A stretch of 64,000 bases of DNA, taken from positions 256,011 through 320,010 of the forward strand of contig JBHELB010000057.1 in assembly GCA_041859045.1 (NCBI GenBank), given 5' to 3'. Below the pieces are notes generated by a model. The model ran no database searches. It was not told where the DNA came from and saw only the letters and a list, made by a program, of their open reading frames with translations. Source of the DNA: JBHELB01 sp041859045 (GTDB lineage: Bacteria > Hydrogenedentota > Hydrogenedentia > Hydrogenedentales > SLHB01). A program made the translations under genes and the position numbers. This document shows positions 33,297-42,558 of this stretch, in pieces (the first letter of the stretch is position 1; each line of letters begins with the position of its first letter).

Positions 33297-33794
33297 ATGG
33301 GAAGCAAAGGTCGTCAGATTGTCGGCATGGATGTTGATGAACTTCTGAAGCTCCTCAACCGTGCGTTCGCCGACGAATGGTTCGCTTATTATCAATACTG
33401 GCTGGGCGCGAAGTTGGTCAAGGGGCCGATGAAAGAAGCGGTAATGGCCGAACTTGTCCAGCACTCCGGCGACGAACTGCGTCATGCCGACATGCTAGCG
33501 CAGCGCATCGTTCAGCTTGGCGGTACTCCGCCGCTGGCTCCTGCCGAATGGTACAACCTGGCAAATTGCGCCTATGATCCGCCCGCGAACCCGCACGTCC
33601 GGGTGCTCCTCGAGCAGAACATCAGCGGCGAACAGTGCGCCATCTCGGTCTACAAGGCGTTGCTTGATATCACCCGTGACCCGGACCCCGTCACCTATAA
33701 CCTCGTCGTACAGATCCTTCAGGACGAGGTCATGCACGAGGAAGAACTTCAGGCATTGCTTGAAGATCTGGACCTGATGGTGAAGGGAAGCTAG
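33297..33794 (+). CDS. Dps-like/thioferritin-type ferritin (DPSL family)
   Basis: A 165-aa four-helix protein with a strong GGAGGT ribosome binding site. The diiron ligands fit the bacterioferritin pattern: E27, E60-x-x-H63, E112 and E144-x-x-H147. Two cysteines (C91 and C114) lie beside the fourth and fifth of these, as in archaeal and Bacteroides DPSL thioferritins. Such proteins form Dps-size shells that oxidise Fe(II) with peroxide, protecting anaerobes from oxidative damage. It is convergent with a glycosyltransferase, whose stop overlaps by four bases. Confidence 0.82.
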   Translation: MGSKGRQIVGMDVDELLKLLNRAFADEWFAYYQYWLGAKLVKGPMKEAVMAELVQHSGDELRHADMLAQRIVQLGGTPPLAPAEWYNLANCAYDPPANPHVRVLLEQNISGEQCAISVYKALLDITRDPDPVTYNLVVQILQDEVMHEEELQALLEDLDLMVKGS

Positions 33795-34765
33795 TCGGCT
33801 TCCGACAGAATTTCAACCGCGGCAAGGACCAGCCCCGCAGTGCGCTCCCAAGACGACCACTGTCCGGGGCTGAGTCCTGCCTCGGAAACCCGCCGTCGCA
33901 GCAGCTCATCACGACAGATCTTCTCGATGCGTTCGGCGAGTACTTTCGCTTTCCCGGGTGGATACAGTAGGCCCGTGACGCCATCCGCAACCAGCTCGCG
34001 TCCCAGAGACGAGTCCGGGCATACCGTTGGAATGCCCTGTGCGGCAAGGCCAGGCAACATCCATTCCTCACCGGGCCCCAACACGGCGGCGTGGACCGTC
34101 TCTTCCGAGGTCTTCCTAGGGATAGGTACGCAGCGAATTTCCAAATCGGAAAGCTCTGTACGCCGCACGGCTTTCTGCACGAACGCCATCGCCGAGGAAG
34201 AGACCGCAAGTGTCAGTGCGGTATTGGGGACGAGTGTCGGGGCAAGGGAGACCCCCGGCGGCGACGACGCGAAAGACGCTTGGATGATACGCGACGGCGC
34301 AACGCCCGCCTTGATCAGTATTTCGCGGGCATCGCGAGTTACCGCCACAACCGGCCCAGACTGCCGCGTCAAAGACGAGACGTCTGTTCCCGAGCGGTAG
34401 ACCAAGGGAATCGTGGGAGGAGTGGTTATCTCCTCAGTCGGTCTTCCCGTATCGCAAACGCAATCGATGATAACATCAAACTGCCGGGCGAGGCGTCCTT
34501 GTCGCGCCAAGCGGGCGATGAGAATCGAGGTCATCAGCCGATGGAATAGCCTCGGTCCGAGTCGGCCGATCTGGACGCCTTCATGGACCTCCAGCTTCGG
34601 GCGTCGCCCCGAGCGCCACGGCATAAACCAAGGGTCATGGGTCACCAACGCGACATAGTGCCCAGCGGCCGCGATCCGCGTAAGCACTTCGCGTAGATAC
34701 AATTCGAAATTGCCCCTTTCCGGGGCCAGCCAATCCGAAACAGAAAGCACCAAGATGCGTTTCAT
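33791..34765 (-). CDS. Glycosyltransferase (GT4-like)
   Basis: A 324-aa GT-B type protein. The N-terminus MKRILVLSVSDWLAPERGNFELYLREVLTRIAAAGH, with an acidic/Gly loop and HYVALVTHD strand, and the C-terminal PGLAAQGIPTVCPDSSLGRELVADGVTGLLYPPGKAKVLAERI are typical of GT4 transferases. The central donor-binding E-x7-E is poorly conserved (GPGEEWMLPGLAAQG), and the protein is about 40 residues shorter than most relatives. It stands alone, convergent with the ferritin gene. Donor and acceptor are unknown. Confidence 0.75.
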   Translation of the reverse strand: MKRILVLSVSDWLAPERGNFELYLREVLTRIAAAGHYVALVTHDPWFMPWRSGRRPKLEVHEGVQIGRLGPRLFHRLMTSILIARLARQGRLARQFDVIIDCVCDTGRPTEEITTPPTIPLVYRSGTDVSSLTRQSGPVVAVTRDAREILIKAGVAPSRIIQASFASSPPGVSLAPTLVPNTALTLAVSSSAMAFVQKAVRRTELSDLEIRCVPIPRKTSEETVHAAVLGPGEEWMLPGLAAQGIPTVCPDSSLGRELVADGVTGLLYPPGKAKVLAERIEKICRDELLRRRVSEAGLSPGQWSSWERTAGLVLAAVEILSEAD

Positions 34766-34983
34766 AGTGGGATTCTACCATGTTCCGCGCAGCAGCGGGT
34801 TCCGAAGGCAAGCGGTCGGTTCAGATGCGTTTACCACGCGCATCTTCCTCTTGCTACGCTTGTAATGGACCATTCAATCCAGTATGCTCCTGTTACAAGC
34901 CCGTCGGGCTGAGCGGGAGAAGGGGACGGCGGAAGCCTTTTGAGATGCCGCGTACCCCCCGAGGCACTTGAGGGATCCGGAGC

Positions 34984-35709
34984 GTGCGATACGCGATCAT
35001 CTCCGACCTGCATGCAAATATCGACGCCCTGAACACGGTCATTGCGCATATCGAACGGCAGGACGTGGACCAGATCGTCTGTTTGGGCGATGTGGTCGGC
35101 TATAACGCCAATCCGAATGAGTGCGTGGCGGTGATCCGCGAGCGTGCCATTCCAACGATTTGCGGCAATCACGATGCCGTGGCGTGTAGTCTTGAAGAAC
35201 CCTGGGGGTTCAACCCCATCGCACTTGCCGCCGCGATGTGGACCCGCAATTCGCTGACGCCCGACAATCTCGAGTGGCTTCGCGCCCTTCCGGATTATCT
35301 TGAGTTCGAAGATTTCCTCGCGGTACATGGCTCGCCGAACGATCGGGATTGTTATTTGTTCAGTTGGGAAGACATCTTGCCTCATCTGCAATTTCTCCAG
35401 AAACATGAGCATACCTTGTGTTTCTTCGGGCATACGCATTGTCCCGGGATCTTTGCGGCCGATGGCATGTACGGCTTGGACGACGATCGGAAATTCAGAC
35501 TGGGGAAGGGGAAAAGCTTCTTCATCAACCCGGGCTCCGTGGGGCAGCCTCGTGACGGAGACCCCAGAGCGGCATACGGCATTCTTGATACCCGCAAGGG
35601 AGAATATGAACAGGTTCGCATTGAATATCCCGTCAAGGCGGCGGCGGATCGAGTGATTGAAAGTGGATTGCCTCACTTTCTGGCCGAACGACTGCACCTT
35701 GGCCGCTGA
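34984..35709 (+). CDS. YfcE/MJ0936-type metallophosphoesterase
   Basis: A 241-aa calcineurin-like phosphoesterase. The five metal-binding blocks are visible: SDLHANIDAL, GDVVGYNANPNECV, CGNHD, AVHGSPND and FFGHTHCPG. GTG 34984 is used, with AGGGA 8 bases upstream. The family cleaves phosphodiesters or phosphomonoesters with Mn or similar metals, and natural substrates are rarely known. It is followed after 27 bases by hisB. Confidence 0.88.
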   Translation: MRYAIISDLHANIDALNTVIAHIERQDVDQIVCLGDVVGYNANPNECVAVIRERAIPTICGNHDAVACSLEEPWGFNPIALAAAMWTRNSLTPDNLEWLRALPDYLEFEDFLAVHGSPNDRDCYLFSWEDILPHLQFLQKHEHTLCFFGHTHCPGIFAADGMYGLDDDRKFRLGKGKSFFINPGSVGQPRDGDPRAAYGILDTRKGEYEQVRIEYPVKAAADRVIESGLPHFLAERLHLGR

Positions 35710-35736
35710 AGCGAATCGATAGAGGAGGAAGTGACG

Positions 35737-36327
35737 TTGCGTAAGGCAGAGATCGCACGCGAAACGGCGGAGACGGCTATCCGCGTTGCACTGGAGATCG
35801 ATGGAACCGGCGTCGCGGAGGTGTCCACCGGAGTCGGATTCATGGACCACATGTTGACGCACCTGGCGAAGCATGGCTTGTTCAACCTCAAGGTTGAGGC
35901 TCGCGGCGATCTGCACATCGATGCCCATCACACCGTAGAGGATCTGGGGATTTGTCTTGGAAAGGCGTTTGTGCAGGCCCTTGGCGATAAAAAAGGCATC
36001 AGCCGCTTTGGGCATGCTGTGGTCCCCATGGACGAAGTGCTCGCCGAAGCCGCGGTGGACGTGAGCGGACGTCCTTACCTCGTGTTCGATGCGGCCGTGC
36101 CCAAGGTGAAGATTGGCGATTTCGACGCTGAACTCGCGGAGGAATTCCTGCGGGCTTTTGCCATTAACGCGCGCATCACTCTTCACATCATTTTGCGTTA
36201 CGGCGGAAACGTTCACCATTGCATCGAGGCCGTTTTCAAGGCGATGGCCCGCGCCCTGGATCAAGCCACGTCCTTGGATATCCGCGTGGGCGGGGTTCCC
36301 TCGACCAAAGGTGTGTTGGAAGTCTGA
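35737..36327 (+). CDS. hisB: Imidazoleglycerol-phosphate dehydratase
   Basis: About 196 aa; histidine biosynthesis step 6. Conserved metal-binding blocks are present: STGVGFMDHMLTHLAKHG, HIDAHHTVEDLGI, GKAFVQALGDKKGI and YGGNVHHCIEAVFKAMARAL. TTG 35737 is chosen because AGGAGG ends 8 bases before it; GTG 35731 lies only 2 bases from that ribosome binding site. No other his gene is nearby, so the pathway is dispersed in this genome. It lies between a phosphoesterase and a universal stress protein. Confidence 0.93.
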   Translation: MRKAEIARETAETAIRVALEIDGTGVAEVSTGVGFMDHMLTHLAKHGLFNLKVEARGDLHIDAHHTVEDLGICLGKAFVQALGDKKGISRFGHAVVPMDEVLAEAAVDVSGRPYLVFDAAVPKVKIGDFDAELAEEFLRAFAINARITLHIILRYGGNVHHCIEAVFKAMARALDQATSLDIRVGGVPSTKGVLEV

Positions 36328-36348
36328 TCTGAAGGGGAGGGCCTGATC

Positions 36349-37182
36349 ATGATGCGGCGAATTCTAGTTCCCACAGACGGCAGCGAAGCGGCCATGAACG
36401 GCGTGCGTTATGCCGCCGTGATGGCCCGTCATCACGGCGCCACCATCCGTGGACTGCATGTGGTGGATATCCGTCTGCTCGAAGGTCCCGTGCTAAATGA
36501 CCTTTCCGCGGCCCTCGGCACAGCTCCCTATGCGAACTGCCAAGGCGGCATCTCCAAACTCCTCGAAGAGCGCGGCGCGGCGGCCCTTGAGGCGCTCACG
36601 CGCGTGTGCCAGGAAGAAGGCGTGCGTTGCGAAACCGTGCTCGACACGGGCCTGGTCTGGCGACGCATTCTACAAAACAGCGAACTCGCGGATCTTATCG
36701 TGCTTGGCCGAAGTGGGGAGCACGCGCAGTGGCTCGACGGCCTGCTCGGCTCCACTACGGAGGCCGTTGCTCGTCGTTCAACGCGCCCGGTGCTGGTGAC
36801 GGGACGTCCCGTCCCCGGCGAAGGGAGCTTTGTCATCGCCTATGACGGCTCGGCCCACGCCAAGCGCGCATTGCAGGAGGCGGCCGACCTCAGCGTTGCG
36901 TGGGGCGTGGAGCTTGATGTGCTGGCCATAGGCGAGTCGGAGCGCGCGGAGGCCTTGCTCACGGAAGCGCGCACCTATCTCGACGGACACGGCGTGCGCG
37001 TAAGCTACGTCGCCCGAGGCGGAGACCCCAGCGAAGCGATCGTTTTCCACGCCGAGCAGATAAACGCCGCCCTCATCGTGATGGGCGCGTTTGGGCACTC
37101 CAAGGTGCGCGAGCTTGTCGTTGGCAGCACAACCGCTTACGTACTCAATCACACCCCTTGTCCTTTGCTACTGGTCCGCTAG
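36349..37182 (+). CDS. Universal stress protein with two tandem Usp domains
   Basis: A 277-aa protein with two UspA folds (residues about 1-148 and 155-277). Each begins with the beta1 pattern (RRILVPTDGSEAA; SFVIAYDGSAHA). The ATP-binding glycine cluster near the end of each domain is GRSGEHAQWLDGLLGSTTEAV in the first and GAFGHSKVRELVVGSTTAYVL in the second, the latter close to the canonical G-x2-G-x9-G-S/T. The loop with ANCQGG in the first domain is an insertion. Two starts (ATGATG) are possible. It probably binds nucleotide and functions under starvation or stress. Confidence 0.88.
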   Translation: MMRRILVPTDGSEAAMNGVRYAAVMARHHGATIRGLHVVDIRLLEGPVLNDLSAALGTAPYANCQGGISKLLEERGAAALEALTRVCQEEGVRCETVLDTGLVWRRILQNSELADLIVLGRSGEHAQWLDGLLGSTTEAVARRSTRPVLVTGRPVPGEGSFVIAYDGSAHAKRALQEAADLSVAWGVELDVLAIGESERAEALLTEARTYLDGHGVRVSYVARGGDPSEAIVFHAEQINAALIVMGAFGHSKVRELVVGSTTAYVLNHTPCPLLLVR

Positions 37183-37295
37183 TGTCTTTTCGCGATGGAT
37201 ACAGCCCCGTGCGTCAAGAGAGCCCAGCGAAAATGCGCTTACAGCAAGACCTATATGCATTCAGAATCAGAACGCGCTAGAAAAGAGAGAACGCC

Positions 37296-38180
37296 ATGAT
37301 CGACCCCGCTCGGGAATCCGACTCCATTCAACGAGCCATCGCGCGGCTCGGCGATTTGCCGGCCATGCCAGAAGCCGTGGCGCAGGCGTTGCGCTTGACC
37401 GAAGATCCCAACGCTGGCATGCAAGACGTACGCGCGGTGATCGAGCAGGATCCCGCGCTGACCGCGAAGATCCTCCGCATCAGCAACTCGCCGTATTACG
37501 GCATGCGCCGCACTGTCGGAACGCTTCAGCTTGCGCTGGTTATTCTGGGCATTCGCGAAGTCCGCAACATCGTGCTCGGCGTCTCCGTGTTCGACACCCT
37601 CAACGACGGACGTATCAGCGCCCAAACGATCGCCGAACTCAAGGCGCATTCAGTTATGGTCGCGGGCATGTCGCGAAAACTGACTTTTGCGCTCCGATTG
37701 TCGTTTCAGGGCGAGGACTTCATCGCCGGTTTGCTGCACGACATCGGCAAAATTCTCATGCTGACGGCGTTTCAGAGCCGCTATTTCACCTTTCTCGCCG
37801 AGACAAAAAACGATTCCGCGGCGTTATGTGAGAAAGAGATCGCCTTGTTTGGCTTTACTCACGCCGACGCGGCCGCTGCACTCGCCACAAAGTGGAATTT
37901 GCCGGAAACCCTTCATGACGCCGTGCTCTACCATCACGCCTTGGAGCAGCGCCCGCTTACAACGGCGAAAGATCCCATGCTGGCCGCCGTTGTTCGCCTC
38001 GCCAACGCAGGCGTTCGCTCCCTGGACAGCTTTGAGGCGGGCAGTCCCTCCTTGCGTGCTATCGAAGAGGCATTCGAGGTGCTTCGCGCCGCGCCCGACG
38101 CAATGGGCGATGCCGCGCTGCGAGAGGCCCTCATCGCCTTTTCCGACGAACTTACCCAGATGCCTCCGCTCGACATGTAG
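37296..38180 (+). CDS. HDOD-domain signalling protein
   Basis: A 294-aa protein of the HDOD family. The core includes LPAMPEAVAQALRLTEDPNAG, VIEQDPALTAKILRISNSPYYG, the VGTLQLALVILGIREVRNIVLG helix and GLLHDIGKILML. An HD pair is retained in LLHDIGK, which many HDOD proteins lose. HDOD proteins are regulatory scaffolds in chemotaxis, cyclic-di-nucleotide and stress signalling. No EAL or GGDEF domain is fused. Downstream is a small acidic protein. Confidence 0.88.
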   Translation: MIDPARESDSIQRAIARLGDLPAMPEAVAQALRLTEDPNAGMQDVRAVIEQDPALTAKILRISNSPYYGMRRTVGTLQLALVILGIREVRNIVLGVSVFDTLNDGRISAQTIAELKAHSVMVAGMSRKLTFALRLSFQGEDFIAGLLHDIGKILMLTAFQSRYFTFLAETKNDSAALCEKEIALFGFTHADAAAALATKWNLPETLHDAVLYHHALEQRPLTTAKDPMLAAVVRLANAGVRSLDSFEAGSPSLRAIEEAFEVLRAAPDAMGDAALREALIAFSDELTQMPPLDM

Positions 38181-38259
38181 CGTGGGCTTGATCGGCGCGC
38201 CGTTATCCTTCAGAATACGGCCTTCCAACAATCGGTACGTTTAGCGCCGGAGTATACCC

Positions 38260-38520
38260 ATGGCCAAGAAAGAACGAATTGTCATCCGAAAAGACGAGGA
38301 TCTGGAGTCAATCGACACCGAGCTGGATGCGGCCCTCTCCAATCTAGACGTAGTGGTGCAGAAAGTCGGCGGCCTGCTCGATGCGATGGAGAGCGAAAAC
38401 CTTCAGGTGGGACAGGGGAGCGAGATGGACGAGGACGGCGAAATTGTCGTTCAGGCCAGTGCTGCGCCAACCGCAACGGAGGCCGGGGGAGAGCCCGCGC
38501 CAACCGGTGCTCAAGACTGA
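38260..38520 (+). CDS. Small acidic hypothetical protein (86 aa)
   Basis: An 86-aa, strongly acidic protein. Residues about 14-45 (LESIDTELDAALSNLDVVVQKVGGLLDAM) form a likely amphipathic helix or coiled coil; the tail is Ala/Pro/Thr-rich and probably disordered. No family recognised. Its codon usage is similar to its neighbours and it fills the gap after the HDOD gene in the same direction. The ribosome binding site is weak. Confidence 0.55.
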   Translation: MAKKERIVIRKDEDLESIDTELDAALSNLDVVVQKVGGLLDAMESENLQVGQGSEMDEDGEIVVQASAAPTATEAGGEPAPTGAQD

Positions 38521-38592
38521 GAGATGTTTCAGTGTGCTTGAAAAATATTCAGTGCATAATTTGTTGTAAATAAATAAGTTATGCGACAACTC

Positions 38593-38622
38593 TTGCCGCG
38601 ATCACCTAAAATCCGCTATAAT
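38593..38622 (+). promoter_or_regulatory. Sigma70-type promoter of the 38.6-43.6 kb glycan operon
   Basis: TTGCCG (38593-38598) and a perfect TATAAT (38617-38622) are separated by 18 bases, in a locally AT-rich stretch just upstream of an AGGAGGG ribosome binding site. Confidence 0.65.
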
Positions 38623-38650
38623 ATAATTTGCTCCACAGGAGGGAGCAGAG

Positions 38651-41407
38651 GTGAACAAGCGTATAGCGGAGCTCTATCCTCAGGCTGATTTCACCGTCCT
38701 GCCGGGGTTTCGCGCCCCAGCCTACGCCTCAGTGGGCCGGAAACTCGCGATTGTGGGGAATGGATTCCTCGAGGTCCGCCTCGAGCTTGATCGAGAGCAT
38801 CGCGATCACATTGTTGTCCTCAACAAACTGACCGGCGAGCCCATTCACCTGGAATTCACCCCTATTGACATCTGGCTCGGCGCGGATGCGCCGGGAAAAG
38901 TGAGCCGAAACCTCAACAGTCCACTTCGCCTGGAGGCCCACAGCACGGGGGGCACGGCAACGCTGACCGCCCAACTCCAATTCGGCCTGTTCGAGGTTGA
39001 GCTCACGTACCTGATTCAACGCGGTCAACATTTTGTCCAGAAAAACATGACGGTTCACAGCATCCAGCGGCCCGTCTATCTCCAGCGCGTTTCCCTGTTT
39101 CGCCAGACAGTCGTTCCAGCCCTTTCCGTCGTTCCACACGACGGGGGACAGTACTGTCCGTTGGTCTTTGTGCGTTCGGAAAAGGGCAGCCTGTTCTTTG
39201 CGGTCGATTATCCCGGTTATTTCGTGCATGTGGACGGCCGCTCGTTTCACTTCGATTACTATCCCGGCGTTCGACTCGAGCCTGGGCGCAGCTTCCGCTT
39301 GCTCAGTTCCCTGGTCGGTATTTGCGAGCGGACGGGACGCACGCGGCTCAATCCCTACCACGAAACGGCGGCCGAACTGGATATCGCCGAGCAGCAGGCT
39401 TTTCGCGAGTGCCTGCTGTTCGGTCAATACAACCGCGAGCGGCCCCGGGTGGAAGTGAAAGGGCCAGAGCCCGGGATTTTGGGCCCCAGCGACCTCGAGC
39501 TGCTTGATCAGTGTACGTGGTTTGGGGCGCGCGATGTGTTGCTGCCCCGCATTATCGCGGCGCTGGATGCCCATCCCATGGCCGAAACCGTTGCCGATCG
39601 AATCCGAAGCGAAGGCATCAGTGCTGGGCTCGTGATCGCCCGCGATTCCGGTCAAGGAACGCTACGTTCGGGAGAACGCAGGACGCGCGCCGGATTGTCT
39701 CAGTCTGTCGATACCTGTGTCGCGATGGAGGAACTCGACCAGCGCCTTGTTGAGCGCTACGTGGCGCTCATGGAGAGCCACGGCCTGCGCCGGGCAGAAC
39801 TTACGGGGCCGCCCGTGGCCATGCGGAGTAGTCCTGACGATGACGAGGCCGACCGTATGGCGTCCCTCCAACAAGCGATTCAGGGGGTGGTCGAGGCCGT
39901 TGCCACGTTGCGCGAGTACAGCGGCCACGTCGGGTGCTTTGGGCCGTACGCGTTTTTCGGATCCGGTATGGCCCGTCTATGCGACAGCATCTCGCTCACC
40001 GCGACAGACCACCCTCTGGCCCTGCCCGATCTCCATATCGGCCGTCTTTTCGCGGATATGCAGCGGCTCTATTTCCGCCGCTCGTTCAGTTACCTGTTGC
40101 CGCGCACAAGCATCACGCTGGCGGTTGGGCCGGATCCCTCGGCATGTCCCGACGCTCCCTATCCCGGCACGGCGCACTACCCCTGGTATGTCTATTTTGA
40201 TCGCGAAGGCTGGCGTTACTCCCTCATTTCCGCTCTTGCCACGGGGCTCCAGTACCGTTTCAATGCCGTACCTCAGGATATTAGCCCTGAGGATCGCGCT
40301 TTCGCGAACAAATGGCTGATCTGGGCGCGGGAGCGCTTAGCCGATCTCAAACACGTCCAAGAGATATTCTCTGAACCGGGCCTGCGCCAAGTGGACGGAT
40401 ACAGTTACACCACCGGACGCGCCAGCATTGTTTTCTTGTTCAATACCGGTTATGCGCCCGCCGATGTTACCCTCAATCTCCGCCTGCAACACGACAGCGA
40501 CTATGTGGTTCGCGAACTCTATCCGCGCGAGATGAATTACCTGGGCCCGAACCAAGGGCTCTTCCGCCGCGACAGTGCATTGACGCTCACGTTGCAGCCG
40601 AAGGAGGCCCGTATTGTCGAGGCCGTGCGACGTTCCCCCGCCTCGGCGCGCCGCCGCCGTCCGGAGATCTTCGGCGCACCTGCGGCTGAAACCAGGGAAA
40701 GCGTTTCGGCGGTCGGCAGACCGGGCGAATCGGTGCGTATCGGGATTCGAGTCGGAAGCCGGTTTTCCGAACGCGAGGTGAAGTTTCCGGGAAAGACCGT
40801 TGAGCCGTTTGTTCAGGATTGGCGCGGTCTCGAATGTCTCTATGAGTCCGGTGTTCGGACCTTGCCGAAGGGATTCATCGAGGGCGAGCGCGTGACGCCC
40901 AGTGCGGCCTTATCTCGCAACGTCTGGCTGTGCGGACACCTCTCCGTTCCCGCGGAGTTGAAGGCGCACATCGATGCGACTCCCTTTGTTTTGCAGCGGC
41001 CTTGTTGGACCTACGCCCGTCGGCTGTTCTGTGTCATCCGCTACGAACCAGAGTCGGCCTTTGATCCCATCCGCACCCCGCGCAATGATGCTTGCGCGCA
41101 GAACAGCTATACCGGTCCATCCACTATCCGCTGCGGATTCGACCTTGGCCCGCTGAATCTAGGGTTTCATGCCTGGATCAACGGCGAGGAATGCACGGTC
41201 TATCCCGCATTGGCCGCCTGGGATGGCTACTGGCCCAATCCCCACCCGGTGGTCGCTTATTTCTTCGAGGCAGGGAGCCGTCTCCACGCCGGATCCAAAA
41301 ATACCGTGGTCCTCTATTCTGCGCACTTCCATCCGGCCGCGTTCCAGGGTATCTTTATCGAGCATATGCCCGACATGCTCGTGGAAAGTCCCCTGGAGAA
41401 CACGTGA
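38651..41407 (+). CDS. Large unrecognised, probably carbohydrate-active protein
   Basis: A 918-aa cytoplasmic protein (no signal peptide) starting at GTG 38651 with AGGAGGG 7 bases upstream. The first 270 residues look like a beta-supersandwich of the kind that precedes glycoside hydrolase barrels (GNGFLEVRLELDREHRDHIVVLNKLTGEPI, FEVELTYLIQRGQHFVQKNMTVHS). The middle includes LEYSGHVG-type and tyrosine-rich strands and the Trp-rich TAHYPWYVYFDREGW; the last third (from about 690) is another beta-rich module (FVLQRPCWTYARRLFCVIRYEP, GFHAWINGEECTVYPA). No catalytic motif can be assigned. It is the first gene of an operon with two GT4 glycosyltransferases, linked by GTGA overlap, so a role in glycan assembly or trimming is likely. 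Confidence 0.7.
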   Translation: MNKRIAELYPQADFTVLPGFRAPAYASVGRKLAIVGNGFLEVRLELDREHRDHIVVLNKLTGEPIHLEFTPIDIWLGADAPGKVSRNLNSPLRLEAHSTGGTATLTAQLQFGLFEVELTYLIQRGQHFVQKNMTVHSIQRPVYLQRVSLFRQTVVPALSVVPHDGGQYCPLVFVRSEKGSLFFAVDYPGYFVHVDGRSFHFDYYPGVRLEPGRSFRLLSSLVGICERTGRTRLNPYHETAAELDIAEQQAFRECLLFGQYNRERPRVEVKGPEPGILGPSDLELLDQCTWFGARDVLLPRIIAALDAHPMAETVADRIRSEGISAGLVIARDSGQGTLRSGERRTRAGLSQSVDTCVAMEELDQRLVERYVALMESHGLRRAELTGPPVAMRSSPDDDEADRMASLQQAIQGVVEAVATLREYSGHVGCFGPYAFFGSGMARLCDSISLTATDHPLALPDLHIGRLFADMQRLYFRRSFSYLLPRTSITLAVGPDPSACPDAPYPGTAHYPWYVYFDREGWRYSLISALATGLQYRFNAVPQDISPEDRAFANKWLIWARERLADLKHVQEIFSEPGLRQVDGYSYTTGRASIVFLFNTGYAPADVTLNLRLQHDSDYVVRELYPREMNYLGPNQGLFRRDSALTLTLQPKEARIVEAVRRSPASARRRRPEIFGAPAAETRESVSAVGRPGESVRIGIRVGSRFSEREVKFPGKTVEPFVQDWRGLECLYESGVRTLPKGFIEGERVTPSAALSRNVWLCGHLSVPAELKAHIDATPFVLQRPCWTYARRLFCVIRYEPESAFDPIRTPRNDACAQNSYTGPSTIRCGFDLGPLNLGFHAWINGEECTVYPALAAWDGYWPNPHPVVAYFFEAGSRLHAGSKNTVVLYSAHFHPAAFQGIFIEHMPDMLVESPLENT

Positions 41408-42558
41408 ACCAAGGTCCTCTAAGAATTCTACTCACCGACCCGCATTCGCAGGGCGGCGGACAGGTGCGCTACGTCGCGAACCTTGCCGCGGCGCTACGGG
41501 CGATGGGGCACGACATTATCGTCGGCTGTCGTCCGGGCAGCGTCCTAATCGAACATGCCCACGCCGCGGGCGCGCGCCCTCAGGCCTCCTTCCATTTTGC
41601 GAGAGGACTGCGTCTGCGCGCGTGGGGAAGCGATATCCGCGCTGCACGCAATTTCATCGCCTCCGAACGCCCCGACATCATTCACGTCAGCGGCTCGCAG
41701 GACCATTGGGCCTTTGCTTTCGCCAATCGCTTACTCGGTCGCCCATCGGCCTTGGTTCGCACGCGCCACAATACCTATCCCGTCAGCGCGAACCCGGCCA
41801 ATCGCCTTCTCAATCGCACGTGGACCGACTACCAGATTGTCGTGTGCGACAGCGTCCGCTGCGATCTTGCGCGGAACTCGGCCTTTGACCCCGCCCGGAT
41901 GTGCAGTATCCATAACGGCGTGGATATCTCACGCTTTCACCAAGAGCCTCAAAAACGGCAGCGCCTTCGCAACGAGTTTGGCTTTGATGACAGCCACATC
42001 GTGGTGGGCATTGCGGCCCGTTTGGTGGAGGCAAAGGGACACGTGTTCCTTTTCGAGGCGATGGCGCGTCTCAAAGACCGTCTGCCGCAGCTCCGCGCGC
42101 TCGTCTTGGGGCAAGGGAATCTTGAAGAATCATTGAAAAGCCTGGTGTGCGAGCGCGGTTTGACGGAGCGCGTCGTGTTCGCCGGGTTCCGCGACGACAT
42201 GGCCGACTGTGTTCAGGCGTTTGACATCGGGGTCCAGCCGTCCATAGATTGCGATACCTCATCGTTCGCCCTCAAGGAACAGATGGCTGCGGGCAAACCC
42301 GTGATCGCGTCGGACTATGGCGGACTCACGGAGATCGTCACGGACGGCGTCGAAGGTCTGGTTGTTCCTGCAGGCAGTATCGAGCCCTTGGCGACGGCTC
42401 TTGAGCGTCTTGCCGCAGACCCGGACCTGCGCATGGCGATGGGAGAACGCGGCCGTCGCCGCGTCGAGAAAGAATTCAGCCTTGAGGTCTTCGCCACGCG
42501 CACGGTCGAAGCCTATCGGAAAGCGATGGAGTTGCACGGTGAACGTTCTGCACATTGA
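41404..42558 (+). CDS. Glycosyltransferase family 4
   Basis: A 384-aa GT4 enzyme. GTG 41404 is chosen because it forms a GTGA overlap with the previous stop and the protein then begins LRILLTDPHSQGGGQVRYVANL, the normal acceptor-site start; the frame reaches back to 41092 but that part is the upstream gene in another frame. Motifs: IHNGVDISRFH, GIAARLVEAKGHVFLFEAMARL, VFAGFRDD and the donor site SSFALKEQMAAGKPVIASDYGG. It overlaps the following transferase by 20 bases. Confidence 0.88.
   Translation: MNQGPLRILLTDPHSQGGGQVRYVANLAAALRAMGHDIIVGCRPGSVLIEHAHAAGARPQASFHFARGLRLRAWGSDIRAARNFIASERPDIIHVSGSQDHWAFAFANRLLGRPSALVRTRHNTYPVSANPANRLLNRTWTDYQIVVCDSVRCDLARNSAFDPARMCSIHNGVDISRFHQEPQKRQRLRNEFGFDDSHIVVGIAARLVEAKGHVFLFEAMARLKDRLPQLRALVLGQGNLEESLKSLVCERGLTERVVFAGFRDDMADCVQAFDIGVQPSIDCDTSSFALKEQMAAGKPVIASDYGGLTEIVTDGVEGLVVPAGSIEPLATALERLAADPDLRMAMGERGRRRVEKEFSLEVFATRTVEAYRKAMELHGERSAH

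Noticed and set aside
41092..41403. The upstream extension of the glycosyltransferase frame that starts at 41404
   Set aside because: It lies entirely inside the 38651-41407 gene in another frame; GTG 41404 with GTGA overlap and a normal GT4 N-terminus is the better start.
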